Below are positions 1 to 5,944 of a DNA stretch of 5,944 nt, in pieces. The position numbers and the translations under genes were made by a program. This DNA comes from Trueperaceae bacterium. Lineage in GTDB: Bacteria; Deinococcota; Deinococci; Deinococcales; Trueperaceae. Under the pieces are notes generated by a model that searched no databases, was not told the origin of the DNA, and saw nothing but the letters and a program-made list of their open reading frames with translations. How positions within the stretch are numbered: position 1 is the stretch's first letter; each line of letters starts with the position of its first letter. The stretch lies in contig SKWV01000213.1 in the NCBI GenBank assembly GCA_007128755.1, positions 1 through 5,944 on the forward strand, written 5' to 3'.

Positions 1-1241
1 CGACCCGCCGGGGCCACCGCGATCGCGATGAGCGTGAACGCCCACCACCCGAGCGGCACGAGCAGCGGCACCCCGAGCAGCGTCGGGCCCGGCGCCGTGT
101 AGGCGTAGGCGCCGAAGGGGACACCCGTCGCCGCGCCGATCGCCTCGACCAGGACACCGAAGGCGAACGCCACGCCGAACAGCACGAACGCCACGCGTCC
201 GTAGCGCGACCAGGCGTAGACCAGCACCGCGCTCGCCAGCAACGTGGTCGCGACGTAGGACAGCACCGCGAAGCCTTCGCTCAGCAGCGGCGCCGGGATC
301 ATCGTGATCGCCCAGAGCGCGAGGAGCGGCCGCCAGGCCGGGCCGGCCGCCACGATGCCCCGCAGACGCGCCATCGACGACGGGTGCAGCGCGAGCACCA
401 TCCCGAACACGATGAGCACGTTCGTCACCAGGAAGAAGACCGCCTCCTCGACGGGGAGCCCGAAGGGCCGCCAGCCGAGCGTGGCGGCCGGCTCGATCCA
501 CCAGATCGACCAGCCGATGGCGAGCGTGTCGGCCACCCACAGGTAGAGGGTCGGGATCATGACGCCGAGCACCACGATCCGCCAGCGGCGGACCAACAGA
601 TCGCCGCCGAACCCCCACTGGAGCGCCACCACCGGCAGGGCCCAGGCCGTGATGAGGCCCATGTAGGTCCCCCGCTCGGTGCCGAGGAGGAGGATGACGC
701 CGACGGCGGCGCCGACGAGCAGCAGCGCGGCGCCGATGGCACGCACCCACGCTCCGGTGCGTGGCGGCAGCGTGCCGAGCGGCTGCGGCCCCATCATCCG
801 CGCGAGCGCGAACAGGAAGAGACCCGTGCCGAGCGTCTGGATGAGGAAGAAGGCGTACTCCTCGATCGGCACGTAGCCGATCGTGCCGAGCACGCGCCCG
901 GGCGGGTACCCCCACACGCCGAGGTAGACGAGGTAGTTGTCCCAGGGCGTGGTGTAGATGAACGCGATGAGCGCGTGGACGCCCAGGGCGATGGCCGCGA
1001 AGCGGTCGCCGCGGCCCAAGTCGCCCGCCACGCTCACGCCGCGCCGCGCCGCCACGTACGACGCCGCGGCCAGGAGCGCGAGCCAGGGCAGCGTGAAGGT
1101 CAGGTGGAACTGGGCGTACGTCATCTCCGGCGCGAACGCCAGCGACCCGGCCACCGCCGCGACGAAGGGGAGTGCCCACGTCCACGCGGGCAGACCCGGG
1201 CGCCGGTGGGGCGCCGCCGACGCGCTCCTCGCACCCGGCAT
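1..1241 (-). CDS. Fused lycopene cyclase (CrtYc-CrtYd type) / CruF-like carotenoid hydratase, membrane protein, 3' end outside window
   Basis: Hand translation from the ATG at 1241 gives 413 uninterrupted residues to the window edge, mostly hydrophobic with about ten to twelve likely membrane helices. The first half-domain (about residues 40-150) has PWDNY at 99-103, a VWGY stretch at 109-112 and VPIEEYAFF at 124-132. The second (about 195-285) has DTLAIGW at 238-244 and LPVEEAVFF at 262-270. These are the paired Pro-x-Glu-Glu repeats of heterodimeric-type lycopene beta-cyclases, here on one chain. From about residue 310 a third region begins, with an E-A-x-G stretch at 366-369, TGVPFGAY at 372-379 and GVPLLVPLGWW near the edge. 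This matches the conserved core of CruF/DUF422 carotenoid 1',2'-hydratases. CruF proteins are near 280-300 residues, so about 150-180 residues probably lie outside. The ATG overlaps the crtO stop by one base. A start at Met40, where stand-alone cyclases often begin, has a poorly spaced GGAG and is less likely. The cyclase call is strong; the hydratase call is good but rests on a partial domain. Confidence 0.85.
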   Translation of the reverse strand, partial: MPGARSASAAPHRRPGLPAWTWALPFVAAVAGSLAFAPEMTYAQFHLTFTLPWLALLAAASYVAARRGVSVAGDLGRGDRFAAIALGVHALIAFIYTTPWDNYLVYLGVWGYPPGRVLGTIGYVPIEEYAFFLIQTLGTGLFLFALARMMGPQPLGTLPPRTGAWVRAIGAALLLVGAAVGVILLLGTERGTYMGLITAWALPVVALQWGFGGDLLVRRWRIVVLGVMIPTLYLWVADTLAIGWSIWWIEPAATLGWRPFGLPVEEAVFFLVTNVLIVFGMVLALHPSSMARLRGIVAAGPAWRPLLALWAITMIPAPLLSEGFAVLSYVATTLLASAVLVYAWSRYGRVAFVLFGVAFAFGVLVEAIGAATGVPFGAYAYTAPGPTLLGVPLLVPLGWWAFTLIAIAVAPAG

Positions 1242-1243
1242 CA
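1239..1243 (-). other. Overlapping stop/start (TGATG) joining crtO and the cyclase-hydratase gene
   Basis: On the minus strand the crtO stop TGA (1243-1241) shares its last A with the ATG of the next gene (1241-1239). This is a classic arrangement for translational coupling. It implies co-transcription and favours the start at 1241 over the internal Met40. G-rich sequence lies a little further upstream inside the crtO coding region, but no clean ribosome binding site is needed if ribosomes re-initiate here. Confidence 0.75.
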
Positions 1244-2803
1244 CGGTGTCGCCCGCCACCCTCGCCAGCCTCGCCGGCGGGACAAGTCGCCGAGCACGAC
1301 GCGCGCGGCGTTGCGTCCGGACGCCCCCATGATCCCTCCCCCGGGGTGGGTGCTGGCACCCGTGAGGTAGAGGCCCGGCACGGGCGAGCGGTACTCGGCG
1401 GAGCCGAGGAACGGGCGTAGCGCGAACATCTGATCGAGGCTCATCTCGAGGTGCATCACGTTCCCCCGGTAGAGGCCGAGCTCGCGCTCGAGCCAGAGCG
1501 GGTGCTGGAAGAGCGAACCGACCACCGACGCCTTGGTGCCGGGGGCGTAGGCCTCGAAGGTGTCGAGGATCCGCTCCGCCACCTCGGGACCGATCTCGTC
1601 CCAGCCCCGGTCGCCGGCGAGCTCGTAGGGGAAGTACTGGGCCCAGAGCCACAGCACCTCGCCGCCCTCCGGCGCGAGCGAGTCGTCGACGGCCGAGAAC
1701 GACATCGCCACGATCGGGGGGTCGCTCGCCGGCCGGCCGGCGAGGTACTCGCCGTAGGCGGTGTGGATCTGCCGGCGGTCGCGACACACCAGCTGCAGGG
1801 CGACGCGCGCCGCGTCTCCCGGATGGGCGGCGTAGCGCACGGGCCGGTCGAGGGCCAGTCGCAGCACCGCGCCGAAGCCGTTGCCGGTGCGCAGACGCGC
1901 CGTCGCCGCGGGCCGGTGAGCCTCGGGGAGGAGCTTGCCGAACGTCTCCAGCGCGTGGGTGCCGGAGACGACGGCGCGCGCGCCGTAGACCTGTCCCGCC
2001 ACCCGCACGCCGCGCGCGCGGCCGCCCTCGACGACGATCTCGTCGACCGGCGCGCCCACGTGGACCTCGCCGCCGTGAGCCCGCACGTGCGCGGCCAGCG
2101 CCTGCGTGAGCATGCCCGAACCGCCGCGAGGCCGAGCCATGCCGCCCTCGTGGTAGAGCGGATGCCACAGCAGGAAGGGCGCCGTCATGCTTTCCGACGG
2201 CGGTGGCCCCGACTGCGCCGCCATCCACACGAGCGGCGTCTTGACCTTCTCCTCGCTGAAGTACTGGTCGACGAGCTCGCCGTAGGGCGACAGGATGCGC
2301 GGGAGCGCCTCACGCCAGTCCCCCGGCACGGCCTTCCCCGAGACGGCCGCCTTGCCGAGCGTCAGCGGGCTCGGCGACTCGAGGAACAGGTCGCGCACCG
2401 TCCGGGCGAACGGCCGCCAATCGGCCATGAAGCGGGCGTACGCCTCGCCCTCGCCCGGGAACTTCGCCTCGAGCTCGTCGACGGTCCGAGACTCGGAACG
2501 ATGGATGAAGAGGTGGTCGCCGTCGGGGTACGGGGCGAAGAACAGCGGGTCGACCTCGAGGTACTCGAGGCCGTAGCGCTCCAGGCCGAGCTCCTCGACG
2601 ATGGGCGTCAGGCGGATGAGGATGTGGGCCGAGCCGCCCAGGTCGAACTGGTACCCCGGCACCATCTCCACCGTCGACACGGCGCCGCCGACGATGTCGC
2701 GGCGCTCGAACACGCCGACGCGGTGGCCCGCTTGCGCGAGGTACGCGCTCGTCACCAGGGCGTTGTGCCCCGAACCCACGATGATCACGTCGTAATCAGG
2801 CAC
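1241..2803 (-). CDS. crtO: CrtO-type carotenoid 4-ketolase (FAD-dependent oxidoreductase)
   Basis: This 520-residue flavoprotein belongs to the CrtI/CrtO superfamily. CrtO enzymes put a keto group on C-4 of the beta-ionone ring of carotenes. The N-terminal Rossmann fold has GSGHNAL at 10-16 and an acidic residue (E33) followed by RR at 34-35 and VGG at 38-40, which fits FAD binding. The closing FAD motif lies at about 477-501 and includes THPGGG and GASGRN. GSGHNAL in place of a plain GxGxxG, GGSAHILIR at 56-64, and the internal WMAAQSGPPPSES and AMSFSAVDDSLAPEGG stretches are features I remember from Deinococcus radiodurans CrtO, which is about 511 residues. The start is a GTG at 2803 with GAGAGG seven bases upstream, and the protein opens MPDYDVIIVG as expected. 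It lies 33 bp after crtB and overlaps the next gene. The tail after the last FAD motif is basic and Trp-rich (GWRGWR). A phytoene or carotenoid desaturase role is the main alternative, but the motifs favour ketolase. Confidence 0.85.
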   Translation of the reverse strand: MPDYDVIIVGSGHNALVTSAYLAQAGHRVGVFERRDIVGGAVSTVEMVPGYQFDLGGSAHILIRLTPIVEELGLERYGLEYLEVDPLFFAPYPDGDHLFIHRSESRTVDELEAKFPGEGEAYARFMADWRPFARTVRDLFLESPSPLTLGKAAVSGKAVPGDWREALPRILSPYGELVDQYFSEEKVKTPLVWMAAQSGPPPSESMTAPFLLWHPLYHEGGMARPRGGSGMLTQALAAHVRAHGGEVHVGAPVDEIVVEGGRARGVRVAGQVYGARAVVSGTHALETFGKLLPEAHRPAATARLRTGNGFGAVLRLALDRPVRYAAHPGDAARVALQLVCRDRRQIHTAYGEYLAGRPASDPPIVAMSFSAVDDSLAPEGGEVLWLWAQYFPYELAGDRGWDEIGPEVAERILDTFEAYAPGTKASVVGSLFQHPLWLERELGLYRGNVMHLEMSLDQMFALRPFLGSAEYRSPVPGLYLTGASTHPGGGIMGASGRNAARVVLGDLSRRRGWRGWRATP

Positions 2804-2810
2804 GACTCAT

Positions 2811-2816
2811 CCTCTC
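2811..2816 (-). promoter_or_regulatory. Ribosome binding site of crtO
   Basis: The minus strand reads GAGAGG, then seven bases, then the GTG at 2803. This Shine-Dalgarno match supports the GTG as the start. The ATG at 2810-2808 sits immediately after the GAGAGG and is out of frame with crtO; it opens only a four-codon frame (M-S-R-A-stop) and is not a plausible alternative. Confidence 0.6.
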
Positions 2817-2836
2817 ACGCGGCGCACCGAGCGGCG

Positions 2837-3712
2837 TCAGGACGGCCGCAAGGCGACGCCGGCGATGCCTGCCACCGCCCGGGGGATGAGCGCGAGCCGC
2901 TCGTGCGGCCGCAGGAAGGCGCGGCGGTTGAGGTTGTCGTAGCCGTTCTGGCGGAGCTTCTGCACGATGCCCTCGTAGTTGAGGGCGGCGACCGCGACCG
3001 CGACGGACGCCATGCCGTGCAGGCGCGGGATGCCCCGCCAGCCTTCGCGGTAGAGCGCGTTCGTGTGCGCGGCGAGTTCCTCGATGAGGTCGACGTACCC
3101 GGGCGTGATCGTCCCGCCCCGCAAGAGCTCCAGATCGACCGCGTGGCGCTCGCGAAGGTCCCGTGGCAGGTAGCAGCGCCCCATCGCGAGGTCCTCGCCG
3201 ACGTCGCGCAGCACGTTGGTGAGCTGCATCGCCTGGCCGAGCGCCAGGGCGTAGGAGAGCGTCGGCGCGCCGCCGCGGTAGCCGGCGATCGGCGCGACGA
3301 GCCAGCCGACGACGCCGGCGACGCGACGGCAGTACAGGAGCAGGTCGTCGATCGTCTGGAGGTCGACGCACTCGAGATCCGTCGCCAGACCCAGGTGCAG
3401 CTCCTCGAAGGCGGTCTTGGGCAGGTCGAACCGCTCCAGGGCCCAGGCGAGGGCGAGCTCGAACGCCACGCCGTCATCGGGCCGGCCGTCGTACGCCCGC
3501 TCCACGCCGCTCCACCAGGCCGCCAGCCGTTCGCGCCCCTCGCGCTCGTTGGGGGCGGCGTCCACCGCGTCGTCTCCGAGACGGCAGGTGGCGTACACGG
3601 CGCTCACCGCCCGGCGACGCTCGCCGCGGAAGAACACCGAGCCCAAGAAGAACGTGCTGGAATGGCGCTTCGTGAGCGCCGAGCACTCCTTGAGTGCCTG
3701 ATCGACCGTCAT
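2837..3712 (-). CDS. crtB: Phytoene synthase
   Basis: This 291-residue all-alpha trans-prenyltransferase should condense two GGPP head to head, via prephytoene diphosphate, to 15-cis-phytoene, the first committed carotenoid. The N-terminal HSSTFFLGS (17-25) is the phytoene-synthase version of the substrate-lid motif. The first aspartate-rich motif is DDAVD at 47-51. The second is RDVGED at 169-174, preceded by QLTNVL and followed by GRCYLP, and would bind diphosphate through Mg2+. LLLYCRRVAGVVG (124-136) and the late YDNLNRRAF (258-266) are also family hallmarks. Length is normal for bacterial CrtB. The squalene-pathway relatives HpnC and HpnD are less likely because of the HSSTFFLGS motif and the carotenoid neighbours. 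The ATG at 3712 follows a run of seven G six bases upstream. The gene is 88 bp after ispG and 33 bp before crtO. The sequence reminds me of Deinococcus CrtB. Confidence 0.92.
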   Translation of the reverse strand: MTVDQALKECSALTKRHSSTFFLGSVFFRGERRRAVSAVYATCRLGDDAVDAAPNEREGRERLAAWWSGVERAYDGRPDDGVAFELALAWALERFDLPKTAFEELHLGLATDLECVDLQTIDDLLLYCRRVAGVVGWLVAPIAGYRGGAPTLSYALALGQAMQLTNVLRDVGEDLAMGRCYLPRDLRERHAVDLELLRGGTITPGYVDLIEELAAHTNALYREGWRGIPRLHGMASVAVAVAALNYEGIVQKLRQNGYDNLNRRAFLRPHERLALIPRAVAGIAGVALRPS

Positions 3713-3800
3713 GGATCGCCCCCCCAGTGAGGATGGCCGGAGGCTAGCACGCGTTCACATGTCGTTCAGTGGCCGGGGCCATGGTTCCGAGACGGTGCGG
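3713..3800 (-). promoter_or_regulatory. 88-bp ispG-crtB intergenic leader, possible second promoter region
   Basis: This is the longest non-coding gap in the window and the likeliest place for a promoter specific to the carotenoid genes. It holds an 11-bp-phased direct repeat (3752-3768) and a run of seven G at 3719-3725, placed as a ribosome binding site for crtB. No confident -35/-10 pair is visible; TAGCCT, downstream of the repeat on the minus strand, is only a weak -10 candidate. TGGCCCCGGCCA just after the ispG stop can form only a very short hairpin and has no T tract, so I do not call a terminator. ispG and crtB may still be one transcript. Confidence 0.35.
3752..3768 (-). repeat. Tandem TGAACG direct repeat, 11-bp period, upstream of crtB
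   Basis: On the minus strand TGAACG occurs twice with five bases (ACATG) between copies, so the copies begin 11 bp apart, about one helical turn. It sits 40-56 bp upstream of the crtB ATG. Such spacing suits side-by-side binding of a dimeric regulator, as with OmpR/PhoB-type response regulators. The embedded ACATGT is itself palindromic. The match is exact but short, and chance is possible. Confidence 0.35.
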
Positions 3801-5057
3801 TCAGGTCACGCTGGGCAGGGCCACACGCGCGCCCTCGGCCGGCGAACCGAACCGCTCCTCGACGTACGCGTCGAGCATGCGGTTGAACTCGCTCACGATG
3901 TCGGCGCCTTGCAGCGTGCCGACGAACGCTCCGTCGCGGAAGACGGGCGCCCGCGGCGACTCGCCCGTGCCCGGCAGCGAGATGCCGATGTCGGCGTGCT
4001 TCGACTCGCCCGGACCGTTGACGACGCAGCCCATGACGGCGACGGTGAGCGTCTCGACGCCCGGGTAGCGCTCGCGCCAGGCGGGCATCGAGCTCTTGAG
4101 GTAGGCCTGGATGTCGCGCGCCATCTCCTGGAACAGCGTGCTGGTGGTCCGGCCACAGCCGGGGCAGGCGATGACGCTGGGGGCGAAGCGCCGGAGGTCG
4201 AGGGCCTGCAGGACCTCCTGGGCGATCTCGACCTCACGCTCCCGCGGCGCACCGGGGTCGGGCGTGAGCGACACGCGGATGGTGTCGCCGATCCCCTCCG
4301 CCAGCAGGACCGAGAGTCCGGCCGTCGACGACACCGCCCCCTTGATGCCCATGCCCGCCTCGGTCAGGCCCAGGTGGAGCGGGTAGTCGCAGCGTTCGGC
4401 GAGGAGCCGGTAGACGTCCCACAGGTCGCGCGCGTGGCTCACCTTGGCGCTGATGATGATCGCCTCGTGCGGCAGCCCGACGGCCTCGGCGCGCTCGGCC
4501 GAGCGCAGGGCCGACTGCAGCATCGCCTCGATCGTGACGGCGCGGGCGTCCCACGGCTGGGCCCGGCGCGCGTTCTCGTCCATCAGCGCGGTGAGGAGCT
4601 GGCCGTCGAGCGAGCCCCAGTTCACGCCGATGCGGACCGGCCGACCGTACTCCTTGGCGACCTCGATCATGGTCGTGAAGTTGGTGTCGTGACGCGCGCC
4701 CACGCCCACGTTGCCGGGGTTGATGCGGTACTTCGCCAGCGCTTCGGCGGCGGCCGGGAACTCGCGCAGCAGGACGTGGCCGTTGTAGTGGAAGTCACCC
4801 ACGAGCGGCGCCGTGACGCCGGCGTCGTCGAGCCGCGCCCGGATCTCGCTCACGGCCTGGGCGGCCTCGGCGTTGTTGACGGTGACGCGCACGATCTCGC
4901 TGCCGGCGCGCGCCAGCGTCGCCACCTGCGAGACGGTCCCCGCGACGTCGGCGGTGTCGGTGTTGGTCATCGATTGCACGACGATCGGATGGTCCGACCC
5001 GATCGGGACGTCTCCGACCCAGGTGGTCACGGTCGCGCGCCGCGTGATGTCGCTCAT
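3801..5057 (-). CDS. ispG: 4-hydroxy-3-methylbut-2-en-1-yl diphosphate synthase (flavodoxin/ferredoxin), IspG/GcpE
   Basis: IspG performs the penultimate step of the MEP pathway, reductive opening of MEcPP to HMBPP, using a 4Fe-4S cluster and electrons from flavodoxin or ferredoxin. The 418-residue protein shows the TIM-barrel N-terminal opening VPIGSDHPIVVQSMTNTDT (17-35), GDFHYNG (87-93), YRINPGNVG (110-118), RIGVNWGSLD (142-151) and LHLGLTEAGMG (227-237). The cluster domain has CPGCGR (Cys298, Cys301) and MGCVVNGPGE (Cys344, Glu351), matching the three Cys and one Glu ligands of the family. The spacing between Cys301 and Cys344 is 43, about ten longer than in the E. coli protein, as in the longer Deinococcus-Thermus and alphaproteobacterial versions. 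I chose the ATG at 5057, with GGAG three bases upstream, because known IspG proteins begin close to this point. A GTG at 5132 would add 25 arginine-rich residues of unlikely coding character. The gene lies 76 bp after hisN and 88 bp before crtB, placing precursor supply beside its use. Confidence 0.96.
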   Translation of the reverse strand: MSDITRRATVTTWVGDVPIGSDHPIVVQSMTNTDTADVAGTVSQVATLARAGSEIVRVTVNNAEAAQAVSEIRARLDDAGVTAPLVGDFHYNGHVLLREFPAAAEALAKYRINPGNVGVGARHDTNFTTMIEVAKEYGRPVRIGVNWGSLDGQLLTALMDENARRAQPWDARAVTIEAMLQSALRSAERAEAVGLPHEAIIISAKVSHARDLWDVYRLLAERCDYPLHLGLTEAGMGIKGAVSSTAGLSVLLAEGIGDTIRVSLTPDPGAPREREVEIAQEVLQALDLRRFAPSVIACPGCGRTTSTLFQEMARDIQAYLKSSMPAWRERYPGVETLTVAVMGCVVNGPGESKHADIGISLPGTGESPRAPVFRDGAFVGTLQGADIVSEFNRMLDAYVEERFGSPAEGARVALPSVT

Positions 5058-5060
5058 GCG

Positions 5061-5064
5061 CTCC
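5061..5064 (-). promoter_or_regulatory. Putative ribosome binding site of ispG
   Basis: The minus strand reads CTGGAGCGCATG. The GGAG lies only three bases before the chosen ATG, shorter than ideal, but it supports this start better than the GTG 75 bases upstream. A weak five-base-pair hairpin (5073-5077 with 5083-5087) lies just upstream and is probably incidental. Confidence 0.4.
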
Positions 5065-5133
5065 AGTCTAGACGGGCGAACGGCCCGGACGTGTGGCCGC
5101 GCTCGCGGTCGTCGCGCGCCGCCGCGAACCACC

Positions 5134-5916
5134 TCACGCCTTCGGGTCCCGCTCCGCCAGGATCGGCTGCAGCTCGGGCCACAGGGCCTTGCTGCAGGAG
5201 ACCGCCTCGCCGCCGTGGATGGTCTCGACCCCCGACCAGTCGCCGAAGTACCCGCCGGCCTCGCGCAGCAGCACCGGGAACGGCCCGCAGTCCCAGGCGT
5301 GCATCACCGGATCGAGCATGACCTCGACGCGACCGCTGGCGACCAGCGCGTGGCCGTACGCGTCGGACCACCCGGGGCGATGCGCCGTGGCCGCCTGGAC
5401 GCGCTGCCAGGCGCGCTCCCGGCCGTGCTTGGCGAACGAGGCGGCGTCGGTGAACGACACGAACGCGTCGGCGAGCCGCGCCGTGTCGCGCACCATCACG
5501 CGGCGGCCGTTCAGGCGCGTGCCGTGTCCCGTGGCCGCCGCCAGGGTCTCCCCCAAGGCGGGGAAGTGGGCGACGCCCACCTCGACGCGCCCATCGATCT
5601 CGAGGCCCATCAGGACGGCGTACAGCGGCACGCCGCGCACGAACGACTTGGTGCCGTCGATGGGATCGAGGTACCACTGGTGGCTCGCGCCCGGCCGGCT
5701 GGCGCCGTACTCCTCCCCCACCACGCCGTGGTCGGGGAAGGCGCGCTCCAAGACGTCGCGCAGCAGCGTCTCGGCCTCGCGGTCGGCGATGGTGACCGGG
5801 GTGTCGTCGGTCTTGACGTCGATCGCCACGCCCGGGTCGAAGTGGGCGAGGGTGCGGCGCCCGGCCGCGGCCGCGGCCGCCATGGCGACCTCCAGGAAGC
5901 GCAGGGTCTCACTCAT
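5134..5916 (-). CDS. hisN: Histidinol-phosphatase, inositol monophosphatase family (HisN-like)
   Basis: This 260-residue Mg2+-dependent phosphatase belongs to the FIG superfamily. HisN removes phosphate from L-histidinol phosphate in histidine synthesis. Visible motifs are VTIADREAE (41-49), VGEEYG (66-71; metal ligands around Glu68/Glu69), WYLDPIDGTKSFVRGVP (81-97; Asp84 and Asp87 as metal ligands) and MHAWDCGPFPVLLREAGG (205-222; Asp209). DGTKSFVRGVP and the WDCGP form fit the HisN branch better than classical inositol monophosphatases, where WDxAAG is usual. Activity on inositol phosphate or other sugar phosphates cannot be excluded. Length is normal. The ATG at 5916 has GGTAGG nine bases upstream (5926-5931), a modest binding site. 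No other his gene is in view, and only 28 bases of upstream sequence are available. It is probably the upstream member of the same transcript as ispG, without an obvious functional link. Confidence 0.85.
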   Translation of the reverse strand: MSETLRFLEVAMAAAAAAGRRTLAHFDPGVAIDVKTDDTPVTIADREAETLLRDVLERAFPDHGVVGEEYGASRPGASHQWYLDPIDGTKSFVRGVPLYAVLMGLEIDGRVEVGVAHFPALGETLAAATGHGTRLNGRRVMVRDTARLADAFVSFTDAASFAKHGRERAWQRVQAATAHRPGWSDAYGHALVASGRVEVMLDPVMHAWDCGPFPVLLREAGGYFGDWSGVETIHGGEAVSCSKALWPELQPILAERDPKA

Positions 5917-5944
5917 GACGCGCAGCCTACCAGCGGGGTTCCGA

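Noticed and set aside
384..1370. A 328-codon plus-strand open frame
   Set aside because: It is antisense to the cyclase-hydratase gene, with a low-complexity Arg/His/Asp/Glu-rich translation and no recognisable motif.
2796..2810. Tiny frame M-S-R-A from the ATG at 2810, overlapping the crtO start
   Set aside because: It is four codons long, the ATG directly abuts the ribosome binding site, and there is no sign of a leader-peptide attenuator.
2837..3712. Squalene/hopanoid synthase (HpnC or HpnD) as identity of the crtB gene
   Set aside because: The HSSTFFLGS lid motif, the RDVGED-GRCYLP region and the carotenoid neighbours fit phytoene synthase better.
1451..3730. A 759-codon open frame on the plus strand across crtO and crtB
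   Set aside because: It is antisense to two clearly recognisable genes. Its composition (Arg, His, Glu, Val, Gly rich, no domain) is what a third-position GC-rich gene produces on its complement.
3765..3785. Hairpin TGGCCCCGGCCA after ispG as a terminator
   Set aside because: The stem is only four to five pairs with a minimal loop and no T tract follows on the minus strand.
5073..5087. Five-base-pair inverted repeat upstream of ispG
   Set aside because: It is too short to distinguish from chance in DNA of this GC content, and no riboswitch-like architecture surrounds it.
5058..5132. N-terminal extension of IspG from a GTG at 5132
   Set aside because: The added 25 residues are arginine-rich and unlike any IspG N terminus, while the ATG at 5057 has a GGAG just upstream.
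3711..5321. A 536-codon plus-strand open frame across ispG
   Set aside because: It is antisense to ispG, whose motifs are unambiguous. The antisense product is low-complexity and runs into the hisN region.

Overview
The window is a compact, very GC-rich bacterial segment (about 70% GC by eye). All five recognisable genes lie on the minus strand, so transcription runs from the right edge to the left. In transcription order they are: a histidinol-phosphatase of the inositol monophosphatase family (hisN, 5134-5916), the 4Fe-4S enzyme of the MEP isoprenoid pathway (ispG, 3801-5057), phytoene synthase (crtB, 2837-3712), a CrtO-type carotenoid ketolase (crtO, 1241-2803), and a long membrane protein that runs off the left edge (1-1241). 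There is no gene-free stretch over 300 bases. I see no RNA gene, insertion sequence, CRISPR array or convincing terminator.

The left-edge gene is the most interesting one. Translating the minus strand by hand from the ATG at 1241 gives 413 residues before the window ends. The protein carries two successive lycopene-cyclase half-domains of the heterodimeric CrtYc/CrtYd (CarR) type, each with a Pro-x-Glu-Glu motif, and then the beginning of a CruF/DUF422-type carotenoid hydratase domain. Cyclase and hydratase therefore appear to be one polypeptide.

Taken together, the genes read as an isoprenoid-to-carotenoid unit. IspG supplies the C5 precursor and CrtB condenses two GGPP into phytoene. The fused protein would cyclise one end of lycopene and hydrate the other, and CrtO would add a keto group to the ring. 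The predicted product is a monocyclic, 1'-hydroxylated, 4-ketolated carotenoid of the deinoxanthin / saproxanthin kind. A phytoene desaturase (CrtI), GGPP synthase and 3',4'-desaturase (CrtD) are not in the window and must lie elsewhere if this reading is right.

The organism cannot be fixed from the window. IspG, CrtB and CrtO all remind me strongly of Deinococcus-Thermus homologues as I remember them. Uncultured high-GC lineages such as Methylomirabilota/Rokubacteria, Chloroflexota or Gemmatimonadota remain possible. The long plus-strand open frames are antisense shadows of the real genes.
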